From Darwinimomas sp045600945 (lineage in GTDB: Bacteria > Bacillota > Clostridia > Lachnospirales > Lachnospiraceae): DNA of 64,000 bases. Every line of letters begins with the position of its first letter. Position 1 is the first letter of the stretch. The stretch covers positions 1 through 64,000 of the forward strand of contig JAZRYX010000006.1 in assembly GCA_045600945.1 (NCBI GenBank). Direction: 5' to 3'. A program made the position numbers and the translations under genes. Below the pieces are notes generated by a model, which did no database searches, was not told where the DNA came from, and saw nothing but the letters and a program-made list of their open reading frames with translations. This document shows positions 15,960-24,430 of the stretch, piece after piece.

Positions 15960-16856
15960 ATGAAGCTGTTAAAAACAGAAGAAATTGCTGAAAAATGGGG
16001 CCTCTCGGAACGCTCAGTAAGAAATTACTGCAACAGCGGACGCATTCCGGGAGCTGTTCTTCATGGAAAAACCTGGCTGATTCCTGAGGATGCCGAAAAA
16101 CCGGTCAGGAAAACAAGGCATTTCGTACCAGAAAGAAATAACCTGCTGAGAGCTTTAAAACAGGAAAAAGACTCTTCTCTTTCGGGTGGGATTTATCATT
16201 GCCTGCAGATAGAAATGACATATAATTCCAATCACATCGAAGGATCGCGTCTGTCACACGATCAGACGAGATACATTTTTGAGACGCATACGATTGGGAA
16301 AACAGATAAACCGATATCTACTGATGATATTATCGAAACCTCAAACCATTTCAGGTGCATAGATATAGCTATTGATGCTGCAAAAAGCACTTTGACTGAA
16401 TCTCTGATAAAACAGTTCCATTTTGTTTTGAAAACAGGAACCTCGGACGCATCAAAAAGTTGGTTTAATGTAGGGGATTATAAGCTTATCGAGAATGAAG
16501 TTGGGGGCAAAGAAACCACGCCGCCGCAGGAAGTGACGAAAGAAATCAGGAAATTACTAAAGAACTTCAATAGCAAAAAAGATATTACGTTTGAAGATAT
16601 AATACAGTTCCATGCGGAATTTGAAGCGATACATCCTTTCCAGGATGGTAACGGTCGCGTCGGAAGGTTGATAATGTTCAAGGAGTGTCTCAAGCATAAT
16701 ATTATTCCGGTAATAATAACAGATGAAATTAAAGAGTTTTATTATCGCGGGTTAAGAGAATGGAATAGCGAGAAAGGATATCTGCTGGATACCTGCCGGA
16801 CAGGACAGGATATTACCGCAGAGCTTTTGAAACGGTTCGGAATAAGATATCAATAA
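15960..16856 (+). CDS. HTH-Fic protein (AMPylator with built-in inhibitory helix)
   Basis: A 298-residue Fic protein. The first 45 residues form a helix-turn-helix of the excisionase/MerR-like type (TEEIAEKWGLSERSVRNYCN). An inhibitory motif (S/T)xxxE(G/N) is visible as SNHIEG near residue 92, N-terminal to the catalytic domain, which makes it a class II Fic. The active site HPFQDGNGRVGR (about 222-233) is intact. Class II enzymes AMPylate proteins when the inhibitory Glu is displaced. ATG has AAAGG seven bases upstream. The inverted-repeat operator suggests autoregulation. Confidence 0.92.
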   Translation: MKLLKTEEIAEKWGLSERSVRNYCNSGRIPGAVLHGKTWLIPEDAEKPVRKTRHFVPERNNLLRALKQEKDSSLSGGIYHCLQIEMTYNSNHIEGSRLSHDQTRYIFETHTIGKTDKPISTDDIIETSNHFRCIDIAIDAAKSTLTESLIKQFHFVLKTGTSDASKSWFNVGDYKLIENEVGGKETTPPQEVTKEIRKLLKNFNSKKDITFEDIIQFHAEFEAIHPFQDGNGRVGRLIMFKECLKHNIIPVIITDEIKEFYYRGLREWNSEKGYLLDTCRTGQDITAELLKRFGIRYQ

Positions 16857-16875
16857 AGAAGAAGGAGGAAGCCGA

Positions 16876-17628
16876 ATGTACAAGTTATGGAATGAACTTA
16901 ATGAACTCAAATCACTCAGATGGATTCCGCTGTCTCATCAGATGGATAATACCAGTCCTTACTGGAGCGGAATTCCGGAGGGAGCAGTATCTCTTGGAGA
17001 TGTGGTTTTTGACTGGGGCAATCCTATGCTCGAGTGCCAGATCCAGACCTTCAAATTCCCGGGACAGTTCGGAACACATATTGACTTTCCGGCACATTTT
17101 ACAAAAGGCGGAGCCTTTGCGGAAAGCTTTGATGAGAAAAATGCAGCCTTCCCGCTTTGCGTAATAGACATTGCAAAACAGGCTGCGGAGAATCCGACAT
17201 ATTGCGTAACAGTCGATGACATCAAAGCTTATGAGGCAGAGTATGGAGAGATTCCGGAAGGAGCATTCGTAGCGCTCAGGACTGACTGGTATAAGAACTG
17301 GCCGGATATGGACAAGATGTCAGGAATAGCTGAAGAAGGAAGCGAGAACTTCCCTGGATGGTCGCTCGAAGCAATCAAATATATTTACGAGGTTCGAAAT
17401 GCAGCTGCAAACGGACACGAGACTCTTGATACCGACGGATCTGCAGAATGCGCAAAGCATGGTGACCTTGCATGTGAGAGATATGTCCTGAACGCAGGCA
17501 AGATTCAGGTAGAGGTGCTCTGTAATCTGGACAAGGTTCCGGCAGCGGGTGCAATCGCATTTGCCGCATGGCCGAACTTCAAGGGAGCTAATGGTCTTCC
17601 GTGCCGTATTTGGGCTATATGTGAATAA
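16876..17628 (+). CDS. Cyclase-family metal-dependent hydrolase (kynurenine formamidase-like)
   Basis: A 250-residue protein of the cyclase family (PF04199), which includes bacterial kynurenine formamidase and isatin hydrolase. The metal-binding signature is QFGTHIDFPAHF (about 55-66), with HxDxxxH intact. Downstream segments such as GAFVALRTDWYKNW fit the family. The substrate is unknown; the family hydrolyses small amides or lactones. A strong AGGAGG precedes the start. It follows the Fic gene by 20 bases and may be read from the same transcript. Confidence 0.85.
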   Translation: MYKLWNELNELKSLRWIPLSHQMDNTSPYWSGIPEGAVSLGDVVFDWGNPMLECQIQTFKFPGQFGTHIDFPAHFTKGGAFAESFDEKNAAFPLCVIDIAKQAAENPTYCVTVDDIKAYEAEYGEIPEGAFVALRTDWYKNWPDMDKMSGIAEEGSENFPGWSLEAIKYIYEVRNAAANGHETLDTDGSAECAKHGDLACERYVLNAGKIQVEVLCNLDKVPAAGAIAFAAWPNFKGANGLPCRIWAICE

Positions 17629-17664
17629 TAAGAGTCTGTTTATGATATAAAGATAACGATTTAT

Positions 17665-17698
17665 AAGGGGCAGTTCATATTGAACAAGGCCCCTTGTT
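17665..17698. terminator. Bidirectional terminator between convergent genes
   Basis: AAGGGGC (17665-17671) pairs with GCCCCTT (17689-17695), with an inner AGTTCA/TGAACA stem. It serves the cyclase gene on plus and the membrane protein gene on minus. Confidence 0.75.
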
Positions 17699-17701
17699 TG
17701 T

Positions 17702-18547
17702 CTAATAGAGGAAACCATTATCATACTTCTCATCATGCGGTCTAAAGAGCCTTTCCGGATGTAGATGGAAGATGATGAATATGGCAACTACAAGAAAGAT
17801 ATGTGCGATGAAGACATTGGTTACGACTCCGATATGTTTAATAAGAAATTTCGACTTGAATCCCCAGTATGCCATCGCACCCGTGCACGCAAGTGCAAGG
17901 AGCATTATAGGGATATTTCTGAATGCGCGGCCGATGTTGACTGCAAAATCCTTGAATGATGCATCAAAGTAAACGAATCGTCCGACCATGAGCCCCAGGA
18001 AATATACGATATACATGTCGTAATTGTCATTCTGGTAGATGTATTTGATATATCCGAAAATGATGAGCATATACAACATACCGAGAATCTTGATAGAGGA
18101 TCTTTCGGTGTCCTCAACGTGGTTAAGTCTTACGAATACTCTGTCCAGAAATGTATTCAGTATACAGGACAGGACTATGAGCAAAAGCAGGATAAAGCTT
18201 GAATATTTGTTGAAAAAAGTTTTGCCGGGCTCATCCGTATAAAAACGATTGACCAGATAGTAGACTGTCATGAAGAAAAGTATGCTGGTGCCGGAGAAAA
18301 TAATTTCAAAGAATTTTTGAGTGAGATTCTGGAATCTGTGATAGACGTAGTTCTTTTTCTCATATCCAAAGCGTTTTTCGTAGTCAAGGATGTCCTCAAC
18401 TTCATCGGCCGCATATTTACTCTTTCCTATATGTGAGAAGAGAAAGAGTATTAAACAGGCTATACCGACACTGGCCAGCGCTATTCCAAAAAACACAGCC
18501 GCATCAGGCAGACTGATATAATGTTTGAAATATTCGGCTACGGTCAT
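17702..18547 (-). CDS. Multi-pass membrane protein of unknown function
   Basis: A 281-residue product with about seven hydrophobic helices and a conserved-looking cytosolic loop after the first (DEVEDILDYEKRFGYEKKNY). No catalytic motif is seen. It is transcribed away from pyruvate kinase; the shared intergenic region is AT-rich with several TATAAT-like boxes. AGGAGG precedes the start. Confidence 0.65.
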   Translation of the reverse strand: MTVAEYFKHYISLPDAAVFFGIALASVGIACLILFLFSHIGKSKYAADEVEDILDYEKRFGYEKKNYVYHRFQNLTQKFFEIIFSGTSILFFMTVYYLVNRFYTDEPGKTFFNKYSSFILLLLIVLSCILNTFLDRVFVRLNHVEDTERSSIKILGMLYMLIIFGYIKYIYQNDNYDMYIVYFLGLMVGRFVYFDASFKDFAVNIGRAFRNIPIMLLALACTGAMAYWGFKSKFLIKHIGVVTNVFIAHIFLVVAIFIIFHLHPERLFRPHDEKYDNGFLY

Positions 18548-18636
18548 GGTGAATCCTCCTAATAAACTATACAGATATTATAATATAGATGTATAATATT
18601 AAACAGTATTTAGTACATGTTTTGGAGGAGTGTATT

Positions 18637-20058
18637 ATGCGAAAAACCAAAATAGTGGCTACTATCGGCCCGGCATGTGACAATGTGGAGACATTGAAAG
18701 AAATGATGAAAGCGGGAATGGATGTTGCAAGGCTGAATTTTTCCCACGGTTCTCATGAATCCCATTTTGCATCTATCGAGAGATTGAAAAGAGTACGGGA
18801 AGAATTAAGACTCCCTATTCCGATCATGCTTGATACCAAGGGACCTGAATACAGAATTAAGACATTTAAGGATGGCAAGATAGAACTTAAAGACGGAGAC
18901 ACTTTCGTCTTCACGATGGATGAAGTCGAGGGAGATAAGGAAAGAGTATCCGTAACATATAAGAATCTTGTCAACGAACTTAAAATCGGGGACCGGATAC
19001 TTGTTAACAACGGGCTGTTAATATTCGAAGTCAAGGAATTAAAGGGAAATGATGTGATCTGCACGACGATTTCAGGAGGAGTACTTTCGGGGCGTAAGAG
19101 CATGAATTTCCCGGAACATGTCCTGACAGGACCTTACTTAAGCGAGGATGATAAATCCGATATCCTTTTCGGCATTCAAAATGATATAGATTATGTTGCA
19201 GCTTCTTTCGTATCCAATAAGCAGGATGTTCTTGATATCAGAAAGTTCCTTGACGAAAACGGAGGAAAAGAAATTGATATCATAGCCAAAATAGAGAACA
19301 GAGCAGGCGTTGATAATATTGATGAGATATGCGAGGTAGCTGACGGAGTCATGGTTGCAAGAGGAGACCTCGGTGTGGAGATTCCTTTCGTAGAGCTTCC
19401 GGCTATACAGAAGTATCTTATCACAAAATGCCGTCTTCTCGGAAAGAGAGTTATTACGGCTACCGAGATGCTTGAATCCATGATCCAGAACCCGAGGCCT
19501 ACAAGAGCAGAGATATCGGATGTTGCCAATGCAGTGTATGACGGGTCATCGGCCATCATGCTTTCAGGAGAATCAGCAAGCGGAAAATATCCGGTTGAAT
19601 CAGTCCACAATATGGCAGAGATAGCGCTGACCACGGAAGTAAATATTGATTATGCCAAACAGTTCAAAGGAACTGATTTCAAGATTAAGAACAATCTTGA
19701 TGCGGTCTCTCATGCTGCCTGTGCCATGGCAGTTGATATTAACGCCAAGGGACTTGTTATCAGTTCGGTATCCGGTATTACGGCACGTATGGTATCACGT
19801 TTTCGCATACCTGTAGATATCGTAGGTCTGACAACAAATGAAAAAGCATACAGAAAGCTTAATCTAAGCTGGGGAGTATTGCCTGTATTCAGCGAGGAGT
19901 ATCATTCTGTTGATGTCATGTTGCATTACGCAATAATCAATGCTAAAAACACGCTTGGATTGCAGGACGGCGACAGAATCATACTTACGGGAGGCCCTGC
20001 AAACGGTCAGGCGGGGACCACAAACATGATAAAACTCGAAACAATAGGAAAAGCATAA
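18637..20058 (+). CDS. pyk: Pyruvate kinase
   Basis: Converts phosphoenolpyruvate and ADP to pyruvate and ATP, the last step of glycolysis. The 473-residue product is the short form without the extra C-terminal PEP-utiliser-like domain of Bacillus enzymes. Catalytic stretches are all present: MLDTKGPEYRI, AKIENRAGVDNI (with the catalytic Lys), VARGDLGVEIPF and TATEMLESM. I chose ATG 18637 with GGAGGAG six bases upstream; the frame is open for 16 codons further up. The other lower-glycolysis genes lie 38 kb away. Confidence 0.96.
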   Translation: MRKTKIVATIGPACDNVETLKEMMKAGMDVARLNFSHGSHESHFASIERLKRVREELRLPIPIMLDTKGPEYRIKTFKDGKIELKDGDTFVFTMDEVEGDKERVSVTYKNLVNELKIGDRILVNNGLLIFEVKELKGNDVICTTISGGVLSGRKSMNFPEHVLTGPYLSEDDKSDILFGIQNDIDYVAASFVSNKQDVLDIRKFLDENGGKEIDIIAKIENRAGVDNIDEICEVADGVMVARGDLGVEIPFVELPAIQKYLITKCRLLGKRVITATEMLESMIQNPRPTRAEISDVANAVYDGSSAIMLSGESASGKYPVESVHNMAEIALTTEVNIDYAKQFKGTDFKIKNNLDAVSHAACAMAVDINAKGLVISSVSGITARMVSRFRIPVDIVGLTTNEKAYRKLNLSWGVLPVFSEEYHSVDVMLHYAIINAKNTLGLQDGDRIILTGGPANGQAGTTNMIKLETIGKA

Positions 20059-20070
20059 GGAGGAGAAACT

Positions 20071-20487
20071 ATGACAGAGAAAGATTGTATATTCTGTAAA
20101 CTTGCAAACGGAGAGATACCCGTACCCAAGATTTTCGAAGATGAAGATCTTGCAGTCATTCTTGACGCAGGTCCTGCTGCACAGGGACATGCACTTGTTA
20201 TTCCGAAATCGCATTGGAAAAACATAGTTTCTGCACCGGAGGATATCAAAGGAAAACTGATTGCTGTGGCTGCGAAAGTCGGAGATGCACAGATGAAAGC
20301 TCTCGGAGCAGATGGCTTCAATATCCTTATTAATACAAATGAAGCAGCCGGACAGTCTGTTTTCCATGTTCACGTTCATGTTATTCCGAGATATGACAAT
20401 GATAATGTACTGAGCCTCTGGACACCGGGAGAAGTAGAGGACGGAGCAGGGCTCATTGAAAAGATAAAAACAGCAATGTCAAACTGA
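20071..20487 (+). CDS. HIT-family nucleotide hydrolase
   Basis: A 138-residue histidine-triad protein; such proteins hydrolyse or transfer nucleotides from AMP conjugates. The triad is HVHVHVIPR (about 105-113), and the N-terminal CIFCKLANGEIP carries the two Cys that often bind zinc in this group. It lies 12 bases after pyk with AAGGAGG upstream and is probably co-transcribed. Confidence 0.92.
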   Translation: MTEKDCIFCKLANGEIPVPKIFEDEDLAVILDAGPAAQGHALVIPKSHWKNIVSAPEDIKGKLIAVAAKVGDAQMKALGADGFNILINTNEAAGQSVFHVHVHVIPRYDNDNVLSLWTPGEVEDGAGLIEKIKTAMSN

Positions 20488-20519
20488 TGTAAACAATTAG
20501 ATTCAGATGGAGGGAAGTT

Positions 20520-21047
20520 ATGATAATCAGATCTGAACTCGCCGAGACTGCGGCGGCATTAAATACTGCTCATATGATGTGCGCTGCTGCACGTACTGCA
20601 CCAAAAACACGTGGAATAGATAACATCGTAACCATGATTCTTACGGATGATGATTTAAAGAAACTCAGCGATAAGATGATTGAGCTTGCCGACGGAAGAG
20701 AGTCTATTGTGAGAGATGCCGGCAATGTCCTTAAGGCCAAGGCAGTGGTCATGATAGGTGTAAAGCGTGAGACATACGGACTCAACTGCGGTTACTGCGG
20801 TCATGCAACATGTGAAGAGTGCATCTCCGCTAAATGTGCATGCATTTTTGCAACGACGGATCTCGGTATCGCCATAGGATCGGCAGTTTCAACAGCTTTA
20901 GATATGAAGACTGACAACAGAGTAATGTACTCTATCGGCAAAATCTTTCGGGAGATGGAAGAGTCAGGTGATGAGGATGTCATTTGGATGGGCATCCCTC
21001 TTGCCGTAAGCGGTAAGAATCCGTTCTTCGACAGAAAAAAAGTTTAA
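20520..21047 (+). CDS. DUF2148 ferredoxin-like protein
   Basis: A 175-residue protein of the DUF2148 family found in anaerobes. Six cysteines cluster in LNCGYCGHATCEECISAKCAC (positions about 87-106), suggesting an iron-sulfur or zinc site. The N-terminal helix (ELAETAAALNTAHMMCAAA) and the C-terminal WMGIPLAVSGKNPFFDRK are typical. The function is unknown; it may act in redox chemistry. Ribosome binding site GGAGGGA. Confidence 0.85.
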   Translation: MIIRSELAETAAALNTAHMMCAAARTAPKTRGIDNIVTMILTDDDLKKLSDKMIELADGRESIVRDAGNVLKAKAVVMIGVKRETYGLNCGYCGHATCEECISAKCACIFATTDLGIAIGSAVSTALDMKTDNRVMYSIGKIFREMEESGDEDVIWMGIPLAVSGKNPFFDRKKV

Positions 21048-21050
21048 GCA

Positions 21051-21995
21051 ATGGACCTCTTATATACACTTCAGATTATGCGGGAAAGCGTAAGTCCTTT
21101 ACTTACGCGGTTTTTCATGCTTGTTTCAAATCTGACAATTGTTGTGATTCCGGTCGCAATGATGGTTATGTACTGGTGCGTTGATAAGGATTTCGGCAAG
21201 CGTTTGGCTACGGAGTTGTCATACAGTTTCTGGTTCAACGGGATAGCCAAGCTGACCGCCTGTATATATCGTCCGTGGGTCCTGGACTCGAGAATACATG
21301 TTTTTGAGGATGCCGCAGGGACAGCGACAGGATACTCATTTCCGAGTGCACATACGATGGTTGCTTCCGTTGGATTCAATAATCTGGCAGTTTATTCCAA
21401 AAAGAAGATATGGAAAGTCGTATGTGTACTTACGATAATTTTAATAATGTTCTCCAGGATGTGGCTCGGCTGTCATTCGATCATCGATGTTTTGGCGGGA
21501 CTGGTAATCGGTATCCTCGTTATGCTGGCAACAAAAGTCCTGGATGAGAAACTAAACGGAAATCGGAATAAATCACTGATTATGCTTGCAATTGCGGTCG
21601 TGTTTTCTGTTGTGACGATATTATATATTGAGAACAAACCGTATCCGATGGATTATGATACTGCCGGAAGACTGATCGTTGATCCGGATGAAATGAAACC
21701 GGACAGCTACCTGGGAATCGGTTTGCTGCTTGGATGGTCAGTGGGAAATCTTCTTGAAGAGAGATTCATAAGATTTACAACTGATGGCTCTGTGTGGCAG
21801 AAAATTATCAGAACTGTTATCGGGGCAGCTCTTTTTATGGGCGTATTCATGGTCAGTAAATATTTATTCCATGGTTTCAACGGATCAATAAGAAGTTTTT
21901 TAAGAATGTTCATGTCATGTATGGTCGGTACGGTCGTATATCCGTGGTTTTTTATGAAATGGAGAAATCGAAAGAATGTTAAAGCTTCTGTTTAG
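21051..21995 (+). CDS. PAP2-family membrane phosphatase
   Basis: A 314-residue membrane protein with the three PAP2 motifs: K-rich motif around KLTACIYRPW (partly conserved), SFPSAHTMVAS (about 98-108) and SRMWLGCHSIIDVLAGL (about 137-153). Such enzymes dephosphorylate lipid phosphates or pyrophosphates outside the membrane. It begins a lipid-related cluster with a CrtO-like acyltransferase and an MGDG-synthase-like glycosyltransferase; phosphatidic acid to diacylglycerol conversion would supply the glycosyltransferase. Overlaps the next gene by 20 bases. Confidence 0.85.
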   Translation: MDLLYTLQIMRESVSPLLTRFFMLVSNLTIVVIPVAMMVMYWCVDKDFGKRLATELSYSFWFNGIAKLTACIYRPWVLDSRIHVFEDAAGTATGYSFPSAHTMVASVGFNNLAVYSKKKIWKVVCVLTIILIMFSRMWLGCHSIIDVLAGLVIGILVMLATKVLDEKLNGNRNKSLIMLAIAVVFSVVTILYIENKPYPMDYDTAGRLIVDPDEMKPDSYLGIGLLLGWSVGNLLEERFIRFTTDGSVWQKIIRTVIGAALFMGVFMVSKYLFHGFNGSIRSFLRMFMSCMVGTVVYPWFFMKWRNRKNVKASV

Positions 21996-22455
21996 CTTAA
22001 TATACCTTGGACTTCTGGGTATATTGGCATTTCCCTTTGGAAGAGTGCTGGTCGGAAAGAAGTGGGATCCGGAGAAATTTCCTTTTAGGGAATATTCCTG
22101 GGAAGAAGGCGGCACAGTTTACGAAAAATGGTTTAATATCAAAAAATGGAAGAATAAAGTTCCGGATGTAAGTAAGGTTGTTCCGAACATAGTTCCGAAA
22201 AAAGTCTTGTCGAAACCAACGGTTGATAAGTTGGATGCTATGATTCAGGAGACCTGCGTAGCAGAGATGACACATTATATTTTATGTCCGCTTTCAATTC
22301 CGGTGATTTTTATAATGAGTAATTTAGGCGGGATCATTCTTTTCATCGCAGATGTTTTATTCGGAAATCTTCAGTATGTAATTATTCAAAGATATAACAG
22401 ATTCAGATATATAAGAACAAGGAGAAAAATTGAAAGTATTAATTCTGAGTGCTAA
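21976..22455 (+). CDS. CrtO-like glycosyl-carotenoid acyltransferase family protein
   Basis: A 159-residue membrane protein with hydrophobic helices at both ends and a polar middle. From memory, the KKWDPEKFPFREYSWEEGG and LDAMIQETCVAEMTHY segments match the family named after staphylococcal glycosyl-diaponeurosporenoate acyltransferase CrtO. Since no carotenoid genes are present, the likely role is acylation of a glycolipid made by the neighbouring genes. The role is inferred from context only. Confidence 0.65.
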   Translation: MLKLLFSLIYLGLLGILAFPFGRVLVGKKWDPEKFPFREYSWEEGGTVYEKWFNIKKWKNKVPDVSKVVPNIVPKKVLSKPTVDKLDAMIQETCVAEMTHYILCPLSIPVIFIMSNLGGIILFIADVLFGNLQYVIIQRYNRFRYIRTRRKIESINSEC

Positions 22456-23554
22456 TACCGGAACAGGCCATAACTCGGTTGCTCAGGCTGTAGCTGAAAG
22501 ATTTGAAGAAGCAGGAGACGAGTGTGTAATCAGGGACTGTCTGGAGTTTGTTTCCCCGGCTGTATCAAAAATGATATCAACCGGTCATACCGTCATGTAT
22601 AAGTATTTTCCGTATTTTAATAAACTGGGATGGAAAATGGTCGTTGATCACAGAGCGTCATTAAACGAAGATAACCCGATACAGAAGATTTTCAGACTCG
22701 GTTCAAACAATCTGGCAATATATCTCCTGAACGAAAAATATGATGTAGTAATCTGTACGCATATTTTTGCAGGATGGATGCTGGGATATACGGTTGATAT
22801 ATACAACATAAAAGTACGAACAGGAATAATAGAGACAGATTATTCAGCTTCCCCGGGTTGTGAATATGTGAATGTTGATTATCATTTTCTTCCTACGAAA
22901 GAAGTTGCCGAACTGGCAAAGGAACTGGGGATCCCTGAAGAAAAAATCATAATAACGGGAATCCCTGTCAAGAAAACTATATATGATAAGATGCCGATGG
23001 AAGAAGCCAAAAGCAGGCTGAATATCAGCAGGGACCGAAACCATATCATTGTTATGTGCGGAAGTATGGGTGGAGGACCTCTTGCCAGAATAACACATCA
23101 TTTGATTAAGAAAATGGGTAATGAAGTCTATATCACGGTAATATGCGGCTCCAACAAAAATCTGTATCGTGATTTGAAACTGGCATACGGTTTAAGAAAA
23201 AATGTCAGAATCACAAAATTTATTAAAGAGATTTCACTCTGGATGGACAGTGCGGATCTCTTTATTACAAAACCCGGCGGAATCAGTACCACAGAAGCTG
23301 CAGTTAAAAACTTACCTATGGTTCTTATAAACAGCGTGGGAGGCTGTGAAAACGGAAATCTGGAATATTATGTCAGAAAGGGAGGAGCTCTCTGCGGATC
23401 CAATCCTGAAGATGTTGCTTCTATCTGCAGGACTCTGTTAGGTAACAGCAAACAATGTGAGAATATGAGAGAAGCACTGAGAGAAATATCTTCGAAGAAT
23501 GATACTGAAATAATAGTCAACACATTTAAGGAGGCAAAAGCCGGTGCCGGATAA
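22430..23554 (+). CDS. MGDG-synthase-like processive glycolipid glycosyltransferase
   Basis: A 374-residue GT28-type enzyme. The N-terminal VLILSANTGTGHNSVAQAV is the acceptor-binding start of monogalactosyl/diglucosyl-diacylglycerol synthases, and KPGGISTTEAAVKNLPMVLI (about 281-300) is the UDP-sugar-binding block. It should glycosylate diacylglycerol. Start TTG at 22430 has AAGGAG four to five bases upstream and overlaps the CrtO-like gene by 26 bases. PAP2, CrtO-like and this gene form one lipid unit. Confidence 0.88.
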   Translation: MKVLILSANTGTGHNSVAQAVAERFEEAGDECVIRDCLEFVSPAVSKMISTGHTVMYKYFPYFNKLGWKMVVDHRASLNEDNPIQKIFRLGSNNLAIYLLNEKYDVVICTHIFAGWMLGYTVDIYNIKVRTGIIETDYSASPGCEYVNVDYHFLPTKEVAELAKELGIPEEKIIITGIPVKKTIYDKMPMEEAKSRLNISRDRNHIIVMCGSMGGGPLARITHHLIKKMGNEVYITVICGSNKNLYRDLKLAYGLRKNVRITKFIKEISLWMDSADLFITKPGGISTTEAAVKNLPMVLINSVGGCENGNLEYYVRKGGALCGSNPEDVASICRTLLGNSKQCENMREALREISSKNDTEIIVNTFKEAKAGAG

Positions 23555-24323
23555 TTTTGATATACAGCAGATTGCCGATAGCGGACAGGTATTCAGATTC
23601 AATAAGACAGATGGCAGCCACTATGAGCTTATAGCAAAGGATAGGCGTCTTGTGCTTTCAACAGACGAAGAACCGGATCTTTCAGATAAGTTCTGGTGGC
23701 ATTATTTTGATATGGATACCGATTACGGAAAATATATAGATTCAGTTCCGGATTCGGACAGATTTTTAAGCGCGGCGGTCAGATATGCCGGAGGAATAAG
23801 GATACTTAATCAGGACCCGTGGGAGATGCTCATAAGCTTCATCGTTTCTCAGAGAAAAAGCATCCCGGCGATAAAGACTTCAATCGAGAAGCTTTGTGAA
23901 AGATACGGAACCGGGATGGACGGATACTATGCATTTCCTGTACCTGAGCAGCTTGCAAGAGCTGATTTGGACGGACTTAAAAGTTGTTCACTTGGATACA
24001 GGGCCGAGTATATCTATGAATGTGCCCGAAAGACTGCAGAGGGAATATACGATCCGGAAGGATGGGGAAAGCTTGATGACAATGACCTAAGGCAGAAACT
24101 TATGTCCGTAAAGGGCGTGGGAATAAAGGTGGCCAATTGCACCATGCTTTTCGGATATCACAGAATAGCGGCTTTTCCTGTGGATGTCTGGATCAAAAGG
24201 ATAGAGGATGAGTACTATGGAGGGACTTTCCCGGTGGAAAAATATCCCGGATTTGCGGGGGTTATGCAGCAGTACATGTTCTATTACGTTCGAAAAACCA
24301 CCAAAAAGCAAAAGATGCCATAA
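23544..24323 (+). CDS. 8-oxoguanine DNA glycosylase-type HhH-GPD glycosylase
   Basis: A 259-residue base-excision repair enzyme of the OGG1/AlkA type. The N-terminal domain has SGQVFRFNK; the helix-hairpin-helix and catalytic region reads SVKGVGIKVANC and PVDVWIKR (about 217-224), with catalytic Asp in PVDVW. The Lys needed for lyase activity is at the usual position in QRKSIPAIK. GTG start overlaps the glycosyltransferase by 11 bases. The stop codon is about 110 bases from the prophage integrase stop, so the prophage sits just behind this gene. Confidence 0.85.
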   Translation: MPDNFDIQQIADSGQVFRFNKTDGSHYELIAKDRRLVLSTDEEPDLSDKFWWHYFDMDTDYGKYIDSVPDSDRFLSAAVRYAGGIRILNQDPWEMLISFIVSQRKSIPAIKTSIEKLCERYGTGMDGYYAFPVPEQLARADLDGLKSCSLGYRAEYIYECARKTAEGIYDPEGWGKLDDNDLRQKLMSVKGVGIKVANCTMLFGYHRIAAFPVDVWIKRIEDEYYGGTFPVEKYPGFAGVMQQYMFYYVRKTTKKQKMP

Positions 24324-24335
24324 GGCTATACAAAT

Positions 24336-24374
24336 CAAGGGCTCCCGGAGATAGCAACCTCGGGAGCCCTTGAA
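24336..24374 (+). terminator. Strong hairpin after OGG gene, at the prophage left boundary
   Basis: CAAGGGCTCCCG (24336-24347) pairs with CGGGAGCCCTTG (24361-24372), a 12-bp perfect stem with a 13-base loop. No clear T-run follows on plus, so termination may be weak, or the structure may be part of the attachment region. Confidence 0.6.
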
Positions 24375-24400
24375 AATGCGTGGGGGAATTTCAGAAAAAA

Positions 24401-24430
24401 ACGGGGAAAAACTGGGGAAAACGGGGAACC
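24401..24430. repeat. Three 10-bp phased repeats next to the integrase gene
   Basis: ACGGGGAAAA, ACTGGGGAAA and ACGGGGAACC start at 24401, 24411 and 24421, and TGGGGGAATT at 24381 is a looser fourth unit. Spacing of one helical turn right beside the integrase suggests integrase arm-binding sites. Confidence 0.5.

Noticed and set aside
24319..24326. CATAAGGC shared with 56259-56266 as attachment core
   Set aside because: Only eight bases match and flanks differ; random matches of this size are expected in windows this wide, and the right end seems deleted.
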